This document shows, one piece after another, positions 46,385 to 58,720 of a stretch of 64,000 bases of DNA. The notes below the pieces were generated by a model, which was not told the origin of the DNA, made no database searches, and saw only the letters and a list, made by a program, of their open reading frames with translations. The translations under genes were made by a program, and so were the position numbers. The stretch lies in contig OY740768.1 in the NCBI GenBank assembly GCA_963513935.1, forward strand, positions 19,715,177 through 19,779,176, read 5' to 3'. This stretch comes from Aphrophora alni. Lineage: Eukaryota > Arthropoda > Insecta > Hemiptera > Aphrophoridae. The stretch's first letter is position 1. Every line of letters starts with the position of its first letter.

Positions 46385-47415
46385 TTATTGTTTAAAGGCG
46401 AAAAAACCCCGCGGTCATCTTTGTCTATTTAAAGAAAAAGAAGATTCTCTATATTTTCGTAATGGCAAAAACTTTTCAGTCGTAATTGACTTTAGAAAAA
46501 GAAGTTCTCTTTGTTGTTTAAAGAAGAAAACCCTGCCCGTCAACATCGTCCTTAAAAAAGAAAGATTTTCTTTGTTTGCTTAATGGCGAAAAACCCTCTC
46601 AATTACCACTTCCTTAAGAAAAAAGACTTTCTTTGTTCTTTAAAGGTGGAACACCTCACGGTCATCATCGCCTTTAACAAAGAAGATTTTTATGTAAATT
46701 AAAGGCAAAAAATCTCAACATTTTCTTCCCTGTTTAAAGGCGGAACACCTCACGGTCATCATCGCCTTTAACAAAGAAGATTTTTATGTAATTTAAAGCC
46801 AATAAACTTCAACACTTTCTTCCCTGTTTAAAGGCGGAACACCTCACGGTCATCATCGCCTTTAACAAAGAAGATTTTTATGTAATTTAAAGCCAATAAA
46901 CTTCAACACTTTCTTCCCTGTTTAAAGGCGGAACACCTCATGGTCATCATCGCCTTTAAAAAAAGAAGATTTTTATGTAATTTAAAGGCAAAAAACCCCA
47001 ACATTTTCTTCCCCGTTTAAAGGCGAACTCCTCACGGTCATCGTCTTAAAAAATATATTTAAAAAATTGTTGTTTAAAGGAAAAACCTTGCAGTCATCAT
47101 TAACTTTAATAAGAATAATTTTTTTTTGCTTAAAGGTAAAAATCTTGGAGTCATAATTGTCTTTAAAAAAAGAAGATTTTCTTTTTTGTATAATCACGAG
47201 AAACCTCGCGGTCATCTGAAATATTTTGAAAAGAGGAAGAAGTGAACATAAAATGAAGCTCCAGGGCCTTCTATACTCTTATAGCGTCAGGGTTGGAAGA
47301 GAAAAAGAGTCAAAAGAGTTCTGCTATAAACGATGAAGAAAGTGATTTAATCTAAAAATAAATAAGAAAATGTAGATACAGCAGTGATACTTCGACATTG
47401 CCACAACTTTAATTA
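46385..47415 (+). repeat. Dispersed repeat family A, copy 14, with expanded head
   Basis: The head hairpin (TTTAAAGGCG...GGTCATCATCGCCTTTAA) and AAGAAGATTTTC link are repeated at least eight times with varying decay between 46385 and 47215. A single body follows: ATGAAGCTCCAGGGCCTTCT, TAGCGTCAGGGTTGGAAGAG, GAGTCAAAAGAGTTCTGC, GATACTTCGACATTGCCACA. Open frames on both strands through the array are by-products of the repetition. Confidence 0.85.
46637..47013 (+). repeat. 94-bp tandem repeat, four units
   Basis: Units begin at 46637, 46731, 46825 and 46919, with the next degenerate head at 47014. Each carries TTTAAAGGCGGAACACCTCA, CGGTCATCATCGCCTTTAAC and AAGAAGATTTTTATGTAA. These are the recently homogenised core of the expanded family A head. 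Confidence 0.92.
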
Positions 47416-47419
47416 GGCT

Positions 47420-48348
47420 ATTATAGAAGCAAGTTGTACAAATATCCCACCACATAAAATCAGGGCTGATTGCTACAGTATGTGATATCACCAAATTTCT
47501 CTTATTGAATTCATTATAATAAGCTCTATTTATCCGAAGTAATATTCTGTCATCACATATTTCCCTAATCTGATGAACTACAGGGGATGGTTATTAAAGG
47601 AGCACAGTCTTGTTAATTACAGTTGAATGTATTTCCATACTAAATTGTTAAATATGTAAACCAGTGCCATGCATGTAATATATTGAATATATGAACTTAA
47701 TATAATAGTATATATATAAAATAAATAAAATATCCAACATGCATATGTTGATTACATTTCTTTTGGTGGTTTTTGTATATCAGCTTACTTATAAACCTTA
47801 AAATTGGTATTAGTATAAACATATTATAGATAAATATTATAATAATATGCTCAAAGTCTAATATATCTGTTTTGTTTTTTGGAATGACACTTAAACTCGT
47901 GGACCTAATCAAATTTAATATATGGGTATATTTTGGCCATTTTGTTACATAACATTTTGGGGTAGTTGAAACAAGAAAAGACATAAGATAACGATTTTGT
48001 TCAAATTTTGTTAGAATTTCCTTTTTAAGTACCCAAATTTCAAATAGTCACCATCTCTCTAAAATGGCAATTTGTAATTTATTGGTAAAAATCAGTAAAA
48101 CTGGAGCTTTTAAAAAACGTAATTTCTTACTGCTCTACTAATTTATTCAACCGTTGATATAAATATGATGATTAATAACCTAAACAAGTGTAAGAAATTA
48201 CAAATTATATAAAATTACCTTTAAGGAATAGTGTAAAAAAAAAATAATACGATCAATGACAGTTTAAATTAATTTCATCTTATAATATTTATGCTTAAGA
48301 CAAGTTTATGACACAAGTGGAGCATGTTTAGAACAATATAAACATATA
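47420..48348. other. Unassigned AT-rich sequence
   Basis: Nothing supported. 47930-48070 (GGCCATTTTGTTACATAAC, CACCATCTCTCTAAAATGGC) has transposon-like wording but no terminal repeats were found. Confidence 0.35.
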
Positions 48349-48350
48349 TA

Positions 48351-48944
48351 CAGTATGTTGAATAAGTCTGGATACCCCAAAATATTTGGTTTGCCAATAA
48401 GCATACAGTACAACAATGCAATTATAAGGTTGTGTCCTTACTCTAGTTAACAACATTTTGATACACTTATCTGTCTTATGTCACTACTGAGAGAGATCCA
48501 CCAGAGGAAGTCGGTAAAATTTTCAATGTAAGTATAGATCGAGTAATACTTCTTTGTTAGTAGAACATTGCCGCAAAACCGATTTCAAAAGATCGATTAA
48601 ATGCAGCACCTCAATATCTGTTCGTCTCTTGTCTAACTCAAAATAGATTTAAACTTTCAGTAGGAACTAATACCTTATTTTAACGGTTATACATTTTTTT
48701 AGTACGTTGCAATAGTTATTTATTTAAAACGAACAGATATTACGTATTTAAAATGAAGTGTTACTCGGCCTATACTTTCACTGAGGGTTTTCCCGACTTC
48801 CTCTACGTCGCGAAAAATTACAGTTAATTGTATCAAAGTGATGATAACTAGTTGTCTAGTGTAAGGACATAAATTTAAAATTACATTGCTGTATGTTTAT
48901 TTACATACAATATATCGTGGGTATCCAGACATTTAAACACACGG
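48351..48944. mobile_element. Tc1-like DNA transposon relic
   Basis: The left end CAGTATGTTGAATAAGTCTG plus GATACCCC is mirrored at the right by GGGTATCCAGACATTTAAAC plus ACACGG. TA lies on both sides (48349-48350 and 48945-48946). The inverted similarity continues inward for about 100 bp (AATGCAATTATAAG and GTCCTTACTCTAGTTAACAA on the left, with counterparts on the right). A 'CAGT...AAGT.TGGATAC.C' tip is typical of Tc1-type elements. The interior, with words such as EEVGKIFNVS in one frame, hints at the N-terminal helix-turn-helix of a transposase but is too broken to be sure. It is 594 bp long, so no full transposase remains. Confidence 0.75.
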
Positions 48945-48949
48945 TATAA

Positions 48950-49800
48950 GTAAAGTAAAATAATTATTGTTTAAAATAATCTACATCTAAGACGGCGTCC
49001 AATGGTTGATTTTCATTTTTTTACTGGAAACTAACGAAATAATATTTTTGGAGACGAATAGTTCTTACGTTTGATATTTGGATTGGATGTGTGAGAAAGT
49101 TTGTGCAAAGTGCCGCCACGTACTAAACTTATCCATTAACAGTTATGTTTTTACAGTATGTTCAAATGTTTAGCAATTATTGAGAATGTAATTAAAGTTT
49201 AATAAAATGGTAATCCACGGGATTTTGTATGATTTATTAAGAAATGGTTTTATTTGATTATGTTATTTTCAACAATCATTTCGATTCAAAAATGCACAAC
49301 CAATTGCATGCAAAATTTGATTACTTTCCTTAATATTACTGACAAAAATGTTGTGGAAAAAGGCCTGAAACATGATACTATCAATAAGAATGAAAAGTTT
49401 TTTTCCCGCTATTTTATAGTCATTGTATTTTCTCTGAACTACATGTGCAAAACAGAGAGAAAAAATAGTAACTGAGCACACTATATGTGGTTTCCAATAA
49501 AAGTAAATGGATAATGGAAACCCGAAACTCTTAAGCCTCGCCATTGAAGACAAGATTAGATCTGGAGCGTCTTTAGGAATACCATTACAATTCTTTACAA
49601 GTTTGTAGATTTAGAGTTCGTTGACATAAAGCATTTTTGTTTTTGTTTTTTTTCACAAAATGTGTTCTATAAAACAATATCTTACGAGAAATATTAAAAT
49701 AAATATGCCTTCACGGTAAAGTAAATTTAAAAACGTTATGTTCATGTTATTTTTAATTAATTCTAACGTTTTCCATCATTTTTATATTTACAATTTAATA
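48950..49800. other. Unassigned AT-rich sequence
   Basis: Overlapping opposite-strand open frames at 49254-49553 show no motif. Nothing else. Confidence 0.45.
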
Positions 49801-49806
49801 CACTAA

Positions 49807-49851
49807 ATCTCGAGAGTCTGAACCAACTACAGATATTAAGTGATAAACTCT
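49807..49851 (-). repeat. Hairpin family F, copy 3
   Basis: The minus strand reads GAGTTTATCACTTAATATCT, GTAGTTGGTTCAGACTCTCG, AGA. It keeps the GTTTATCACTT start, the GTTG centre and the ACTCTCGA end of copy 2. Confidence 0.45.
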
Positions 49852-49859
49852 GAACAAGA

Positions 49860-51450
49860 AAAAAAGACCTAGTAGCCTAGTACTATGTTAGGCTAAAATA
49901 AAAAATTAGTATTATATGTAAGGAAACCCGGATTAAAGCGAGGTCTCATCAGTTATAACAACAAAGATTCTATGTAAACGTGATCAGTGAAACAGTAAGA
50001 TTTATACACTAGGAAATGTCAACATCTACTGAGTTGTAAAGGACACACACTAGTCAACTAATTAAAAGAAGTGTGTTCTAACTGGGTAATTATTTAACAG
50101 ATATTTGAGAATTAATAAACTTTGTGCATAATCTCACGAGTTTACCATGAGACCTTGTAGTCACTCCTTGTGGAGAACTAACCAGACTTTACATTTACTT
50201 GTGGAAAAGGAATTTTAATTTACTGAAAACAAAAATGAAAAAAAAAAACTTTGTTTGTGAAAGTTGGATCACAATTATAAGTATTGTATTATAATACTAA
50301 TTTAAATAATCAAATAACTGAAACACAGCTTTAAACAAGGCCTAGGTATTAAAGGATTTCGCAACCATATAGCATTACCATGACTCCTTAATAGCTCGCA
50401 TTATGTTAAGCTTTATTATTCTACGAAACACACTATCAACATAGATTTCCCTAATCTGATGAAGGATCGAATTTCATACTAAAGGTACATGACTGTTCAT
50501 TAGAATACCAACTATAGTTGCATCCAAGATTGTGAAACAGCATGAATTTAATAATCACCTTAAGAATAACAACTAGTCATTCCTTCATTTTATTACGAAA
50601 TAAACACTTTTTTTTTATTATTTATTAATAATTAGTTGTCAATTAAGAATAAACTGTTTATAATTTTAACGATAACAATTATTCGAAAAACATAGCTTAA
50701 GTGGCTATGTAAGCACTATTATAAGATAATGCTAATTTTCTTAAGAAAGAAAAAACTAATTGTAAAGTTGTATAAACGTTCAATCATATTATTATTGTAT
50801 TTCTTTTTAGCTAGAATCTACAATTAAAATAAAATTGATCATATACTGCAAATCTATCATCCTTTTTTTCCGATAAGATCACGCCAGAGTCACTTTAATT
50901 TATATTTTTATCGAATTCGGTAGGACAAAAATTAAAACCACAACTATTTTAAAATAAGAATTCAGCAAAATAAAATTGTCCAAATTTTCGCCCTCTACTC
51001 CGCTAATAACCTCAATTAATTTCCACTTTGTAATACCAAATTTCGTCAATGAAATAGAATAAATATTTCTTTAACGGAATATTTACGTATAATATATTAT
51101 AATTATGCTATTTTTATAATTTATTTATTTTAATATATCATTTATTGTTGAAATTATTTAATTATAACCGGACAAAAATGACAACGATCACATATGATTA
51201 TAGTACTCAAAAAGGTAAGAAGACGAAAAAAATGTCATATTTCCGTTTATTTATGAATTTCTTATAGGCGGAAATTACAAAAATGTCCTCAATATTACCT
51301 TTTAAAAAACTAGATTTTTTTAAAAAAATTTGTGTGTTTTAAAATAAAAATTTAAATCAGCCTTCGTAACTTAGAATTAGGACATCCACAGAAGGAAAAG
51401 TGAATTAGTGATTAGACAAATTAATTTCAAAATTTGTCATCCGTTGAAGG
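49860..51450. other. Unassigned AT-rich sequence
   Basis: Nothing recognised. Confidence 0.45.
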
Positions 51451-51452
51451 TT

Positions 51453-51505
51453 GTGTTCATTTTAAAAGCGAAAACCTCTCGTTCTTCATCGCCTTACAAC
51501 AAACT
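51453..51505 (+). repeat. Dispersed repeat family A, copy 15 (head only)
   Basis: ATTTTAAAAGCGAAAACCTC with GTTCTTCATCGCCTTACAAC is the family A head hairpin region; no body follows. Confidence 0.55.
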
Positions 51506-51509
51506 AACT

Positions 51510-53510
51510 TTTTTTTTTATTTCGTTTACGAACTTGAAAAGCCAGAATGTAAAAGAAAATATTAATGTATTATTCTCTTTCATATATTGGTTATATTAAT
51601 ACTTTATTTTTTTATAAAAAAACTTGAAATATCAGAAATTTGTTATAACGTTTATCCATTAATAATTTCAAATGCGTCTGTTCATTGGTTATAATTCCAA
51701 AATATATTCACCTAATAATGTTTAAAATTCAATTTATAAGTTTAGGGGACTTGGAGAAATTTCAGAGATTTAAAATTAAACAATCATTTTGATTGCGAAA
51801 CGCAATCTCTAATTTATTAGAAACCAGCATTGATTTAGGGTTGCATTTTTTCTTTCATTTGTGCCACAACAATATATTCAAAAGCTTAGGTTTATCAGAA
51901 GACAGATTAACGTTTGACAATCTAGCAATAAACAAAACGTTGGTTATTTATTTTTTGGCAAGGATTGGGGACAAAATATAATTACGTTTTACTGACACGG
52001 AAAACAGGGTTTGCAAGATAAACTAATAGATTTCTCACTCAAACAAAATTAAAGAAGGTGGGAGCTGTTAATGTGTGTACAAGTCAGACAGAGTACAATA
52101 ACATTTATGAAATTTTATGTACTTATTTGGGGGAAATACATATATTAGAGATGACCTAAAATTTATTTGTACAATTTTCAAAACTAGATTCGGACAACGC
52201 ATGATGAACTATGACTCCCATAGGACTATACTATACATTTTATTTACCTTACCGGATGTAGGAAGTAGAGCATTTCATAGATTCCTACTCTATTTTATCA
52301 GAATTATGACGAAATTGATTATTTACAACAGTTTGCCATTAAATTGTGCATTCGAGTAAGATAAATATAGGCCTACCCAATATTTTTTTTTAAATCCCTT
52401 ACACACTAAAATATTCATTTTGTTTTTATTTCTTAATTAATTAATTTGTCTAATGTTAAGCTGATAAATTGTTTTGCTGTTTTAAAATTTTTTTTTTCTC
52501 TGTATGATGTTTGTTACTCTGGCAGACAACTTAGGTTATGTCATATGCATTATGAATTCATTTATTGTATAAAAAAGGCACTAAAAAAATGTATGAAAAT
52601 TCAGTAAACAATAATTTAGACTTTAAGGTTTTGACTAGAATTTCTGTTTATTTTATACTAACGGTATTATATAATTACCGTTAATAATTATTATTATTAT
52701 TACTTCAATTTTTACAAAACTTGAAAGAGTCTTTATTTACAAAACAGACTTTAGAGACCAATTTATAAAAAACTATCATAAATCAACTTTGTAAAAACAA
52801 CAGAGGATGTAACTTAACCTAATTGGAAGCGAACGAGATTTTACTAGACTTGTTAAAATATATTCAAGACGGCCCCTAAGATTCATAGCACAAGGTAAAC
52901 AAATGTTTGACAAAACAATAAAGAATTGTGTATGATTCAATCAAGGTTTCTAAAAAAAAAAAAATAATAATAATAATAAAATAAATAAAGAAAGAAAACA
53001 TTAAAGGCAAATAATAATACTAAAAATGTAATATCTATGTTATTAAATAACAACTTTTAATTGTTTTGTTTTTCAGAATTCTAAGAAGTAATAAATTAAT
53101 GGAATTTCAATATTTCCAATACATTATTTAACCATATTTTGAAGAACTTCGATCTACTATAAATCGTCTGAAGTAAAGCGACTGAATTAATTGAAATTAA
53201 TAATTAATTTTAAAATGTAATATTACAATATTATGTTTAATATGTCGCAGTCTTCATTAATAAAACGTTCCCCTACATAAAATTGAAAACTAAAAACAAT
53301 AACGTAAAATAAACAACACATAAATCTAGCTAACAATCGTCAAATTTGAGAAAGTTCTATAAACAACAACCATACTAGTTATGTAACAGGGATTTAAACG
53401 GGAGCTGAATTTTATGAAAAAAATACAATAAACAACTGTTTAAAATATTACAGAACTGTAAAAGGGCCCTCAGCGACTTAACAATGATCAAATTTGATTA
53501 AACGTAATAT
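51510..53510. other. Unassigned AT-rich sequence
   Basis: Two plus-strand open frames (51793-51981 and 52117-52359) have no recognised motif and are not called. Short AAT microsatellite-like runs occur near 52690 and 52963. Confidence 0.4.
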
Positions 53511-53514
53511 AATA

Positions 53515-54130
53515 TTACAGGCCTGTTAAGGGGGCCTGGCATGAACTGAATCTAAATATTTTAAATACTGCCGAAAACATTTTGTCTTTTCTTACCCCTT
53601 GAAAGATTTCAGAATTATCTTCCAGGATATCCTGATTCGAATTGGGTATAACAAATGCCCTACGTACACCTCTCAAGACAACACAATCAATGAGGATGCG
53701 GTTAACCGTTATATCACCTACACAGAATGAGGATTGAGGCGGATTTCCGTGTTCCATCAGAAATCCATGAGTCATCTGGAATGACCGACTTCCTCTTCAC
53801 GAATGGCCGGATGTATCTTTGACTTCTCTCAGTTTATTATTGGACACAATAGTTGTCCTTTCATCGTCCCACTGATGATTCAATACATGTTTAGTTACGG
53901 CTACAAATCCAAATCCTGCGTCACTAGCAACTGACTTATAGTTTCATTTGCTGCTTCGCCTGCTTTAGTGTTTAATTTATTTCACAATGCCCAAGTACTC
54001 AGCAAAATGGTACTCCATAAATTCCTATGAAAACACCTTCTGAATAATTACTTTACTCGCCCCTTTAATTTGTCACCGGTTGGCCTATTTTAGTAGCTAT
54101 GTTTTCTATCAATTTGTGCGAAGCTTTAAC
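53515..54130 (-). pseudogene. LINE RNase H / C-terminal remnant
   Basis: The 86-codon minus-strand frame at 53515-53775 reads MTHGFLMEHGNPPQSSF, CVGDITVNRILIDC, then RRAFVIPN and ILEDN. This matches the tail 'LTHG.LL.GE.PP.C..C...LTV.HIL..C......RR.F......ILGDD' that follows RNase H in Jockey/CR1-like LINE proteins. Upstream on the same strand, in broken frames, come words such as GEAANETI, NHQWDDERT and NNKLREVK ('NKLR.IK'). Several stops and frame changes mark a dead copy. It is a different element from the RNase H remnant at 39.6 kb, whose tail belongs to another LINE type. Confidence 0.8.
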
Positions 54131-54199
54131 TAAAGATGGCATAATCTCTGAAACGTCGTCTTATTAAGGTATTTCTTTTTGCAAGAATTTTTCATAAAT

Positions 54200-55668
54200 T
54201 ATTGATTACGAATTTTTCAATATTAAATATATTTAAGAGATTAACTCTCCAGATAAAAAAAAAGCTAACCGTTCAACTATATTAATTTAAGATTCTTAAA
54301 TAATAATTGGTTCATAAAATTTGGAAATTTTTCACTAATATCCGCTCCTTATTAAAACCTCAATTCGCTTCGCTTATGTCGGTAACTTTATTCGAGAGAG
54401 TGATTTAATAGAACTTTCACCTCCTCCGACCGTGTCATAAACTAAGGATATATCATAATGGTTTTTTTAAATTATATTCTATTAGTAATGTCAAAAGCAG
54501 ACAGTTTTAGTTCATTAAAACCTGCCCGCCTTGCCAAAATAATTACTATCTAAAAACTAGTTCATAGCTTGATTTCTATCCTGACATATGGAATTTTTTT
54601 TTAATAACATTTATCTTTCCGTGATACGTACTACAGAACTATGTCGTGCCTGCAATTTGCGTGTATGTGAGTGCATGAACTGATTCGAGTATCTATGACA
54701 AACAATTGTTGTTGTTCGAGTCTTTCTTTAATACGTAAAATACAACTTTTAAAGTAGAAATGTATGACAATAGTGGAAATATAGATAGGTACGATGTCAC
54801 GTATGCGAGATTTGGAGAGTTGAATCTACTGTTAAACTGAAGTATAAGTGCTATGAACAGGAAATCGAAAAGCCTAAGTACATTCAAAGCGAAGAGGTTG
54901 GACTCATAAATAAAACGAAGTTCCGAAAGTACGTCTGTGTGAGGAAACATTTATGATATATGCTTGTGAGAATGTTTGTATATATTAAATTTGATTTTCT
55001 GTAGATATTTAAACAGAGGATTCTATAAATCAAAACCGAACGAGTGTTAAATTTAAGTAATACAAGAGTGTAGGTAAGTAATTTTAGAATTATTGCGGCT
55101 ATACTATTATTAAAAATAAATTATTAAGTTATTACCAAATAACTGTTTAAGATTCGACTAACAACAGAAGTATTAGATTTTATAAACATATGTACAAAAT
55201 CAAAATCCTATTTTTGAAGTTTTCAACCTTACCAGCTTTTAGAGACATTTACTGAGAAAGCTCACAAGTATACCACCAAAGGAAGAGATTCCTAAAAATG
55301 AATTGGAATTGTACAATACAATTCGAACACCCATAAGGTCGTGTATCTTCCGAATTTATAGAATTGCGTTGAAACATAAAAAAATCAAAAATATGTTTTC
55401 GCAAGTTTAAAAGTCGTCTACAAACTATGAAAAGCCACAACTTATTATTGGAGCATTTTGCTATGCAAATTCTGTGAAGAATGAATGGTAATAAAAATTC
55501 ACTATATGTATATTTTATTTTATTAATTGTTATGCTAGAAGACTTGGAACTTGTTTATTGTTATTAGAAGGAAACGTTTACAATTGATCGTACTGTACCA
55601 TACAATGTGACCAACTTTAACACTAGAAACACTTTATCGTAGATTTGACAGAGTGTTTTGTTGTTGTT

Positions 55669-55669
<1 letters not shown>
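54200..55669. other. Unassigned AT-rich sequence
   Basis: Open frames at 54693-54950 and 55249-55440 (minus) have no motif. Nothing supported. Confidence 0.45.

Positions 55670-55709
<40 letters not shown>
55670..55709 (+). repeat. Poly(T) tract of 40 bases
   Basis: Preceded by four TTG units (from TTTTGTTGTTGTTG). It could be the poly(A) tail of a minus-strand retroposon, but no body is recognisable immediately to its right. Confidence 0.9.
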
Positions 55710-55710
<1 letters not shown>

Positions 55711-55714
55711 TCGT

Positions 55715-56089
55715 ACGAGCTTATATTTGTAATACAGAATTCTTCATTTTAATACCATGTTTAAATTCAGTAGTTAATAATATATGTTTTACAAATTCAA
55801 AATCGAAGCATTTGTAATATAGTTTATTGCCCATACTTTAAAAAATCAATCAAAAAGTATAGAATATGTACAAGTAAAACATGTATAGTAGAACATGTAT
55901 AGTAAAATCATTCTACCAACAATCATTTTTATACTAATATTTAATAAATTTATCGAAATAACTATCGAACCTACCAAAGTTTCTTCACATACCGCGGATA
56001 TTTTTGAGATATACTATTCAATTTCCAGAAAACTTTTACGTGTGGATAACACTTTTCACTTCAGCTCAGTTGCGTGCTATGTTTTATTT
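55715..56089. other. Unassigned AT-rich sequence
   Basis: Nothing recognised. Confidence 0.45.
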
Positions 56090-56350
56090 CATACTAACCC
56101 TCAGGGGCTCACTCGTAAGTGAGTACAGGTGTGGCAACCCAAAAGAACCCTAACTGAATCTACACCTTTCTTCGTATAGTCTTGGGTTAATTTACTGTAT
56201 TTTACCTTTTCTATCATATCTCTCTAGACCAACTGTTGTTTTCTTCCAATCTTGATGCTATTAGAACATTCGAGGCTTAAATGTTTCTATTTTGAGCTCT
56301 TTTTTTCTCTTTTTTTGCAAAGCGACGATGACCGAGAGTTTTTTGACGTT
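56090..56350 (-). repeat. Dispersed repeat family A, copy 16 (inverted, complete)
   Basis: The complement of the full family A order. On the minus strand from 56350: a decayed head near CATCGTCGCTTTGC, then CCTCGAATGTTCTAATAGC, ATCAAGATTGGAAGAAAAC, CAGTTGGTCTAGAGAGATAT, TTAACCCAAGACTATACGAA, GGTGTAGATTCAGTTAGGGT, GGTTGCCACACCTGTACTCA. In the family frame only one stop (after QQLV) interrupts LECSNSIKIGRKQQLV, then RDMIEKVK, LTQDYTKKGVDSVRV and GCHTCTH. Confidence 0.8.
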
Positions 56351-56612
56351 GATAAACAATAACAAAATATTTCACACTAACATTTTTCTTTTTTATAATT
56401 TCATAGATAAAATCATGAACATACTAATTTTTTAAAGTATTATTATTTGTATTATATTACTTTTTATGTTTATTTATTTTCAATTTTATTTTATTTTTTG
56501 AAAAGATATTACGATATTTCTGTGTTAACTGCAAGACCTGAAAGTGGTAGTTAAAACTGGTCATTTGTGTCAAAAATCACATATTATTATTTAATAATAT
56601 TAGTAAACATTA

Positions 56613-56679
56613 ATAGGGTTTGCACAACCTTAGTCCCGCTGATTTCAACCGCTGACTTCAACCACTCGGTTACCAGAAC
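56613..56679 (-). pseudogene. tRNA-Ser-like remnant
   Basis: On the minus strand GTTCTGGTAACCGAGTGGTT and GAAGTCAGCG resemble the 5' half of tRNA-Ser genes (A box CCGAGTGGTT). GGTTGAAATC sits at the anticodon position, and GGTTGTGCAAACC stands where the B box is expected. The anticodon stem does not pair, and no 3' acceptor strand complementary to GTTCTGG follows. It is a tRNA pseudogene or the head of a tRNA-derived SINE. Confidence 0.5.
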
Positions 56680-56689
56680 ACAATACCCA

Positions 56690-58265
56690 TACATTTGAAC
56701 CAATTGGATAGGTAGTTAGATTGCCTAATCAACCGCGTAATTACATTTCCTGACCAAGAACACATTTAACTATCTAAGAATACAGGTATTGTTTTCATTT
56801 TATTTTTTTCAAATTTATAACCCTATTATAGTATATTTGTTTTAAACACACTATAATTGTATATTTTTAAACACAGAATTCTAAAAACAATTGATGTTTT
56901 TAAAGAATCCGTTACATATTTTTGTTGGAATAACGAACGTGGGCCAAAGAAATATATTTTAAAAGTTAATTTTTGTTTATCTAATGCACTTTTAAGACTT
57001 AATGTGGATACCAATCTTTGTGAAGAATTGGAAAAATGCAACACAAAAATAGCGAAAAGCTGTTTCATATATTGCTAATTTACGAATTTGTCCAAGAACA
57101 TTCTGAATCAGAATTTTATTTCATAACACCTATACTGTTGGCGCAATTTTACTCAAATTTATAATGTAGGTTTCATAACATGTTTGTTTGAATAATAATT
57201 ATATCATTTTTATTGACAAATATATTTTTTGTCTTGCATTAATTAAAACTGTAACAATTACGGATGATATTTATTAAACTTAAGCCAACTCTTAAAGTAC
57301 TAAATAAATCATTAAAGACTTAACAACGTAAATTTCGCAAACAGATAAAGTACAATAAATCTTAAGCCTAGGTCTACTTACTTGAAATTTCTGAAATTCA
57401 GATCATCAAACTTTTAAGTGAACATTAATAAATTAAAATATCACAATACACACACTTTACACATTCCACCATAATTTGTACAATTATTAAACGCATAATC
57501 CAAACATAACCTATAAACTCCCTCACCGAGTGTGGCTAGGTTAGTACTAAATATCGAGAGGTAGAATAGTTCTTGAATAGTTGGACTTTGATTTGAAGAG
57601 ATAAGGAATTGTGTTGACAGTAGTGTTCAAGGTTGTAATTGAAATGAAGATTAGTTTGTACGTACCTTCCTCCGTATATCCCACAAAAGTATTATTAAAA
57701 TTAAATTACAAAGTGTACAACATATGTACAAATAGAAATTATTTTATACTTACTCCTACACTCAAAAATGTAAAATAAATTAAAACATACTTCTGATAAT
57801 CTCTTCTAAGTTTTATACAATCGGAATACATTTGATTCAATGTTCTGAATGTGTATCATTCAATTTAAAACCAATTGAACTGAAATAGTATCACTTTCTG
57901 TGGTCATTGATATCCAAAGAAGCTTAGAACACATAAGCTTTCATATTAGCTCATTTATGTGGCGTTTAATCAATCTCAACCGAAATGTAATTACATCCCT
58001 TAAAGGTGTGACTGTTTTAAACCCATCCTTTATGTTAGTATTAGTAAGCTGATTACCTGCCACAAGTTTACCGAAGTTATAATTACATTTGAATGACTTC
58101 TGTACTTTCAAATTAATATTCCTGTAATTAACTATCATCTGCTTTTCATGTTGTAGACGTAATCATTACAGCATCAATATAACAATTCATTATAACATAT
58201 CCCAAAAGGGGCTTTGATCTTGATCCCTCATTATTTCGCAATCTAAGCTACGGAACACCTCTAGA
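56690..58265. other. Unassigned AT-rich sequence
   Basis: Opposite-strand open frames at 56826-57078 have no motif. Nothing supported. Confidence 0.45.
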
Positions 58266-58269
58266 TGGT

Positions 58270-58720
58270 GGTAAAGTTCTATTCAAGTCAACTTGTACGT
58301 CACGCTTACATGTGCAGCTACGTGTCTTCGTCTTAGTAGCATCACCCAATAAGCTATGGCATATTCGTCCTCATAGCATCGCCTACTACACGCTTCTATG
58401 TATCTAGGCATTGCTGCCCATCACCATACTACCTTAGGAAACATCTCTTCTGCCATTCTAAGAACGTGTATTTATTCTAATCAGTAAAGTATTCCATAGT
58501 TTCTTTAATTCGACAGATTATTTTATGTCTATTCTCACCTCGTATCTTCTCTCTTATCTCTTTAGATATTCCTCACTCTATCTATCCTTGTCTTTCAGTC
58601 CAGCAGCAACGTCTCCACTAATTCATCACCATTGCTTGAATTGTTAACTCATTCTTGTTTGGTATTTCCCACAGTTCTTCTCCATACTCTTGACGCGCTT
58701 ATGGATTCAAGCTTTATTGT
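58270..58720 (-). pseudogene. LINE ORF2 C-terminal remnant
   Basis: Minus-strand frames, with several shifts, give YGEELWEIPN, MNYWRRCCWTERQ (bridging a stop), DRIRN (in another frame), KEIREKIRGENRHKIICRI, then RMAEEMFPKVVW and a basic RR..R stretch. The order parallels the C-terminal region of CR1/L2/RTE-like ORF2 proteins: 'YG.E.W', 'WRR....SRLDRIRN..I...', 'I..RI....L.W.GH..RM.E.R.PK....W.P.GRR.RGRPR'. No catalytic part remains. It is far more decayed than the remnant at 0.8-1.2 kb. Confidence 0.6.

Noticed and set aside
46236..47215. Open frames of 115 (plus) and 77 (minus) codons as genes
   Set aside because: Both run through the expanded family A head repeats. Lys/Phe-rich translations on either strand follow from the A/T-rich tandem units.
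51793..52359. Two consecutive plus-strand open frames as a broken gene
   Set aside because: No motif in either translation, and both have the Ile/Phe/Leu/Asn-rich composition of translated AT-rich DNA.
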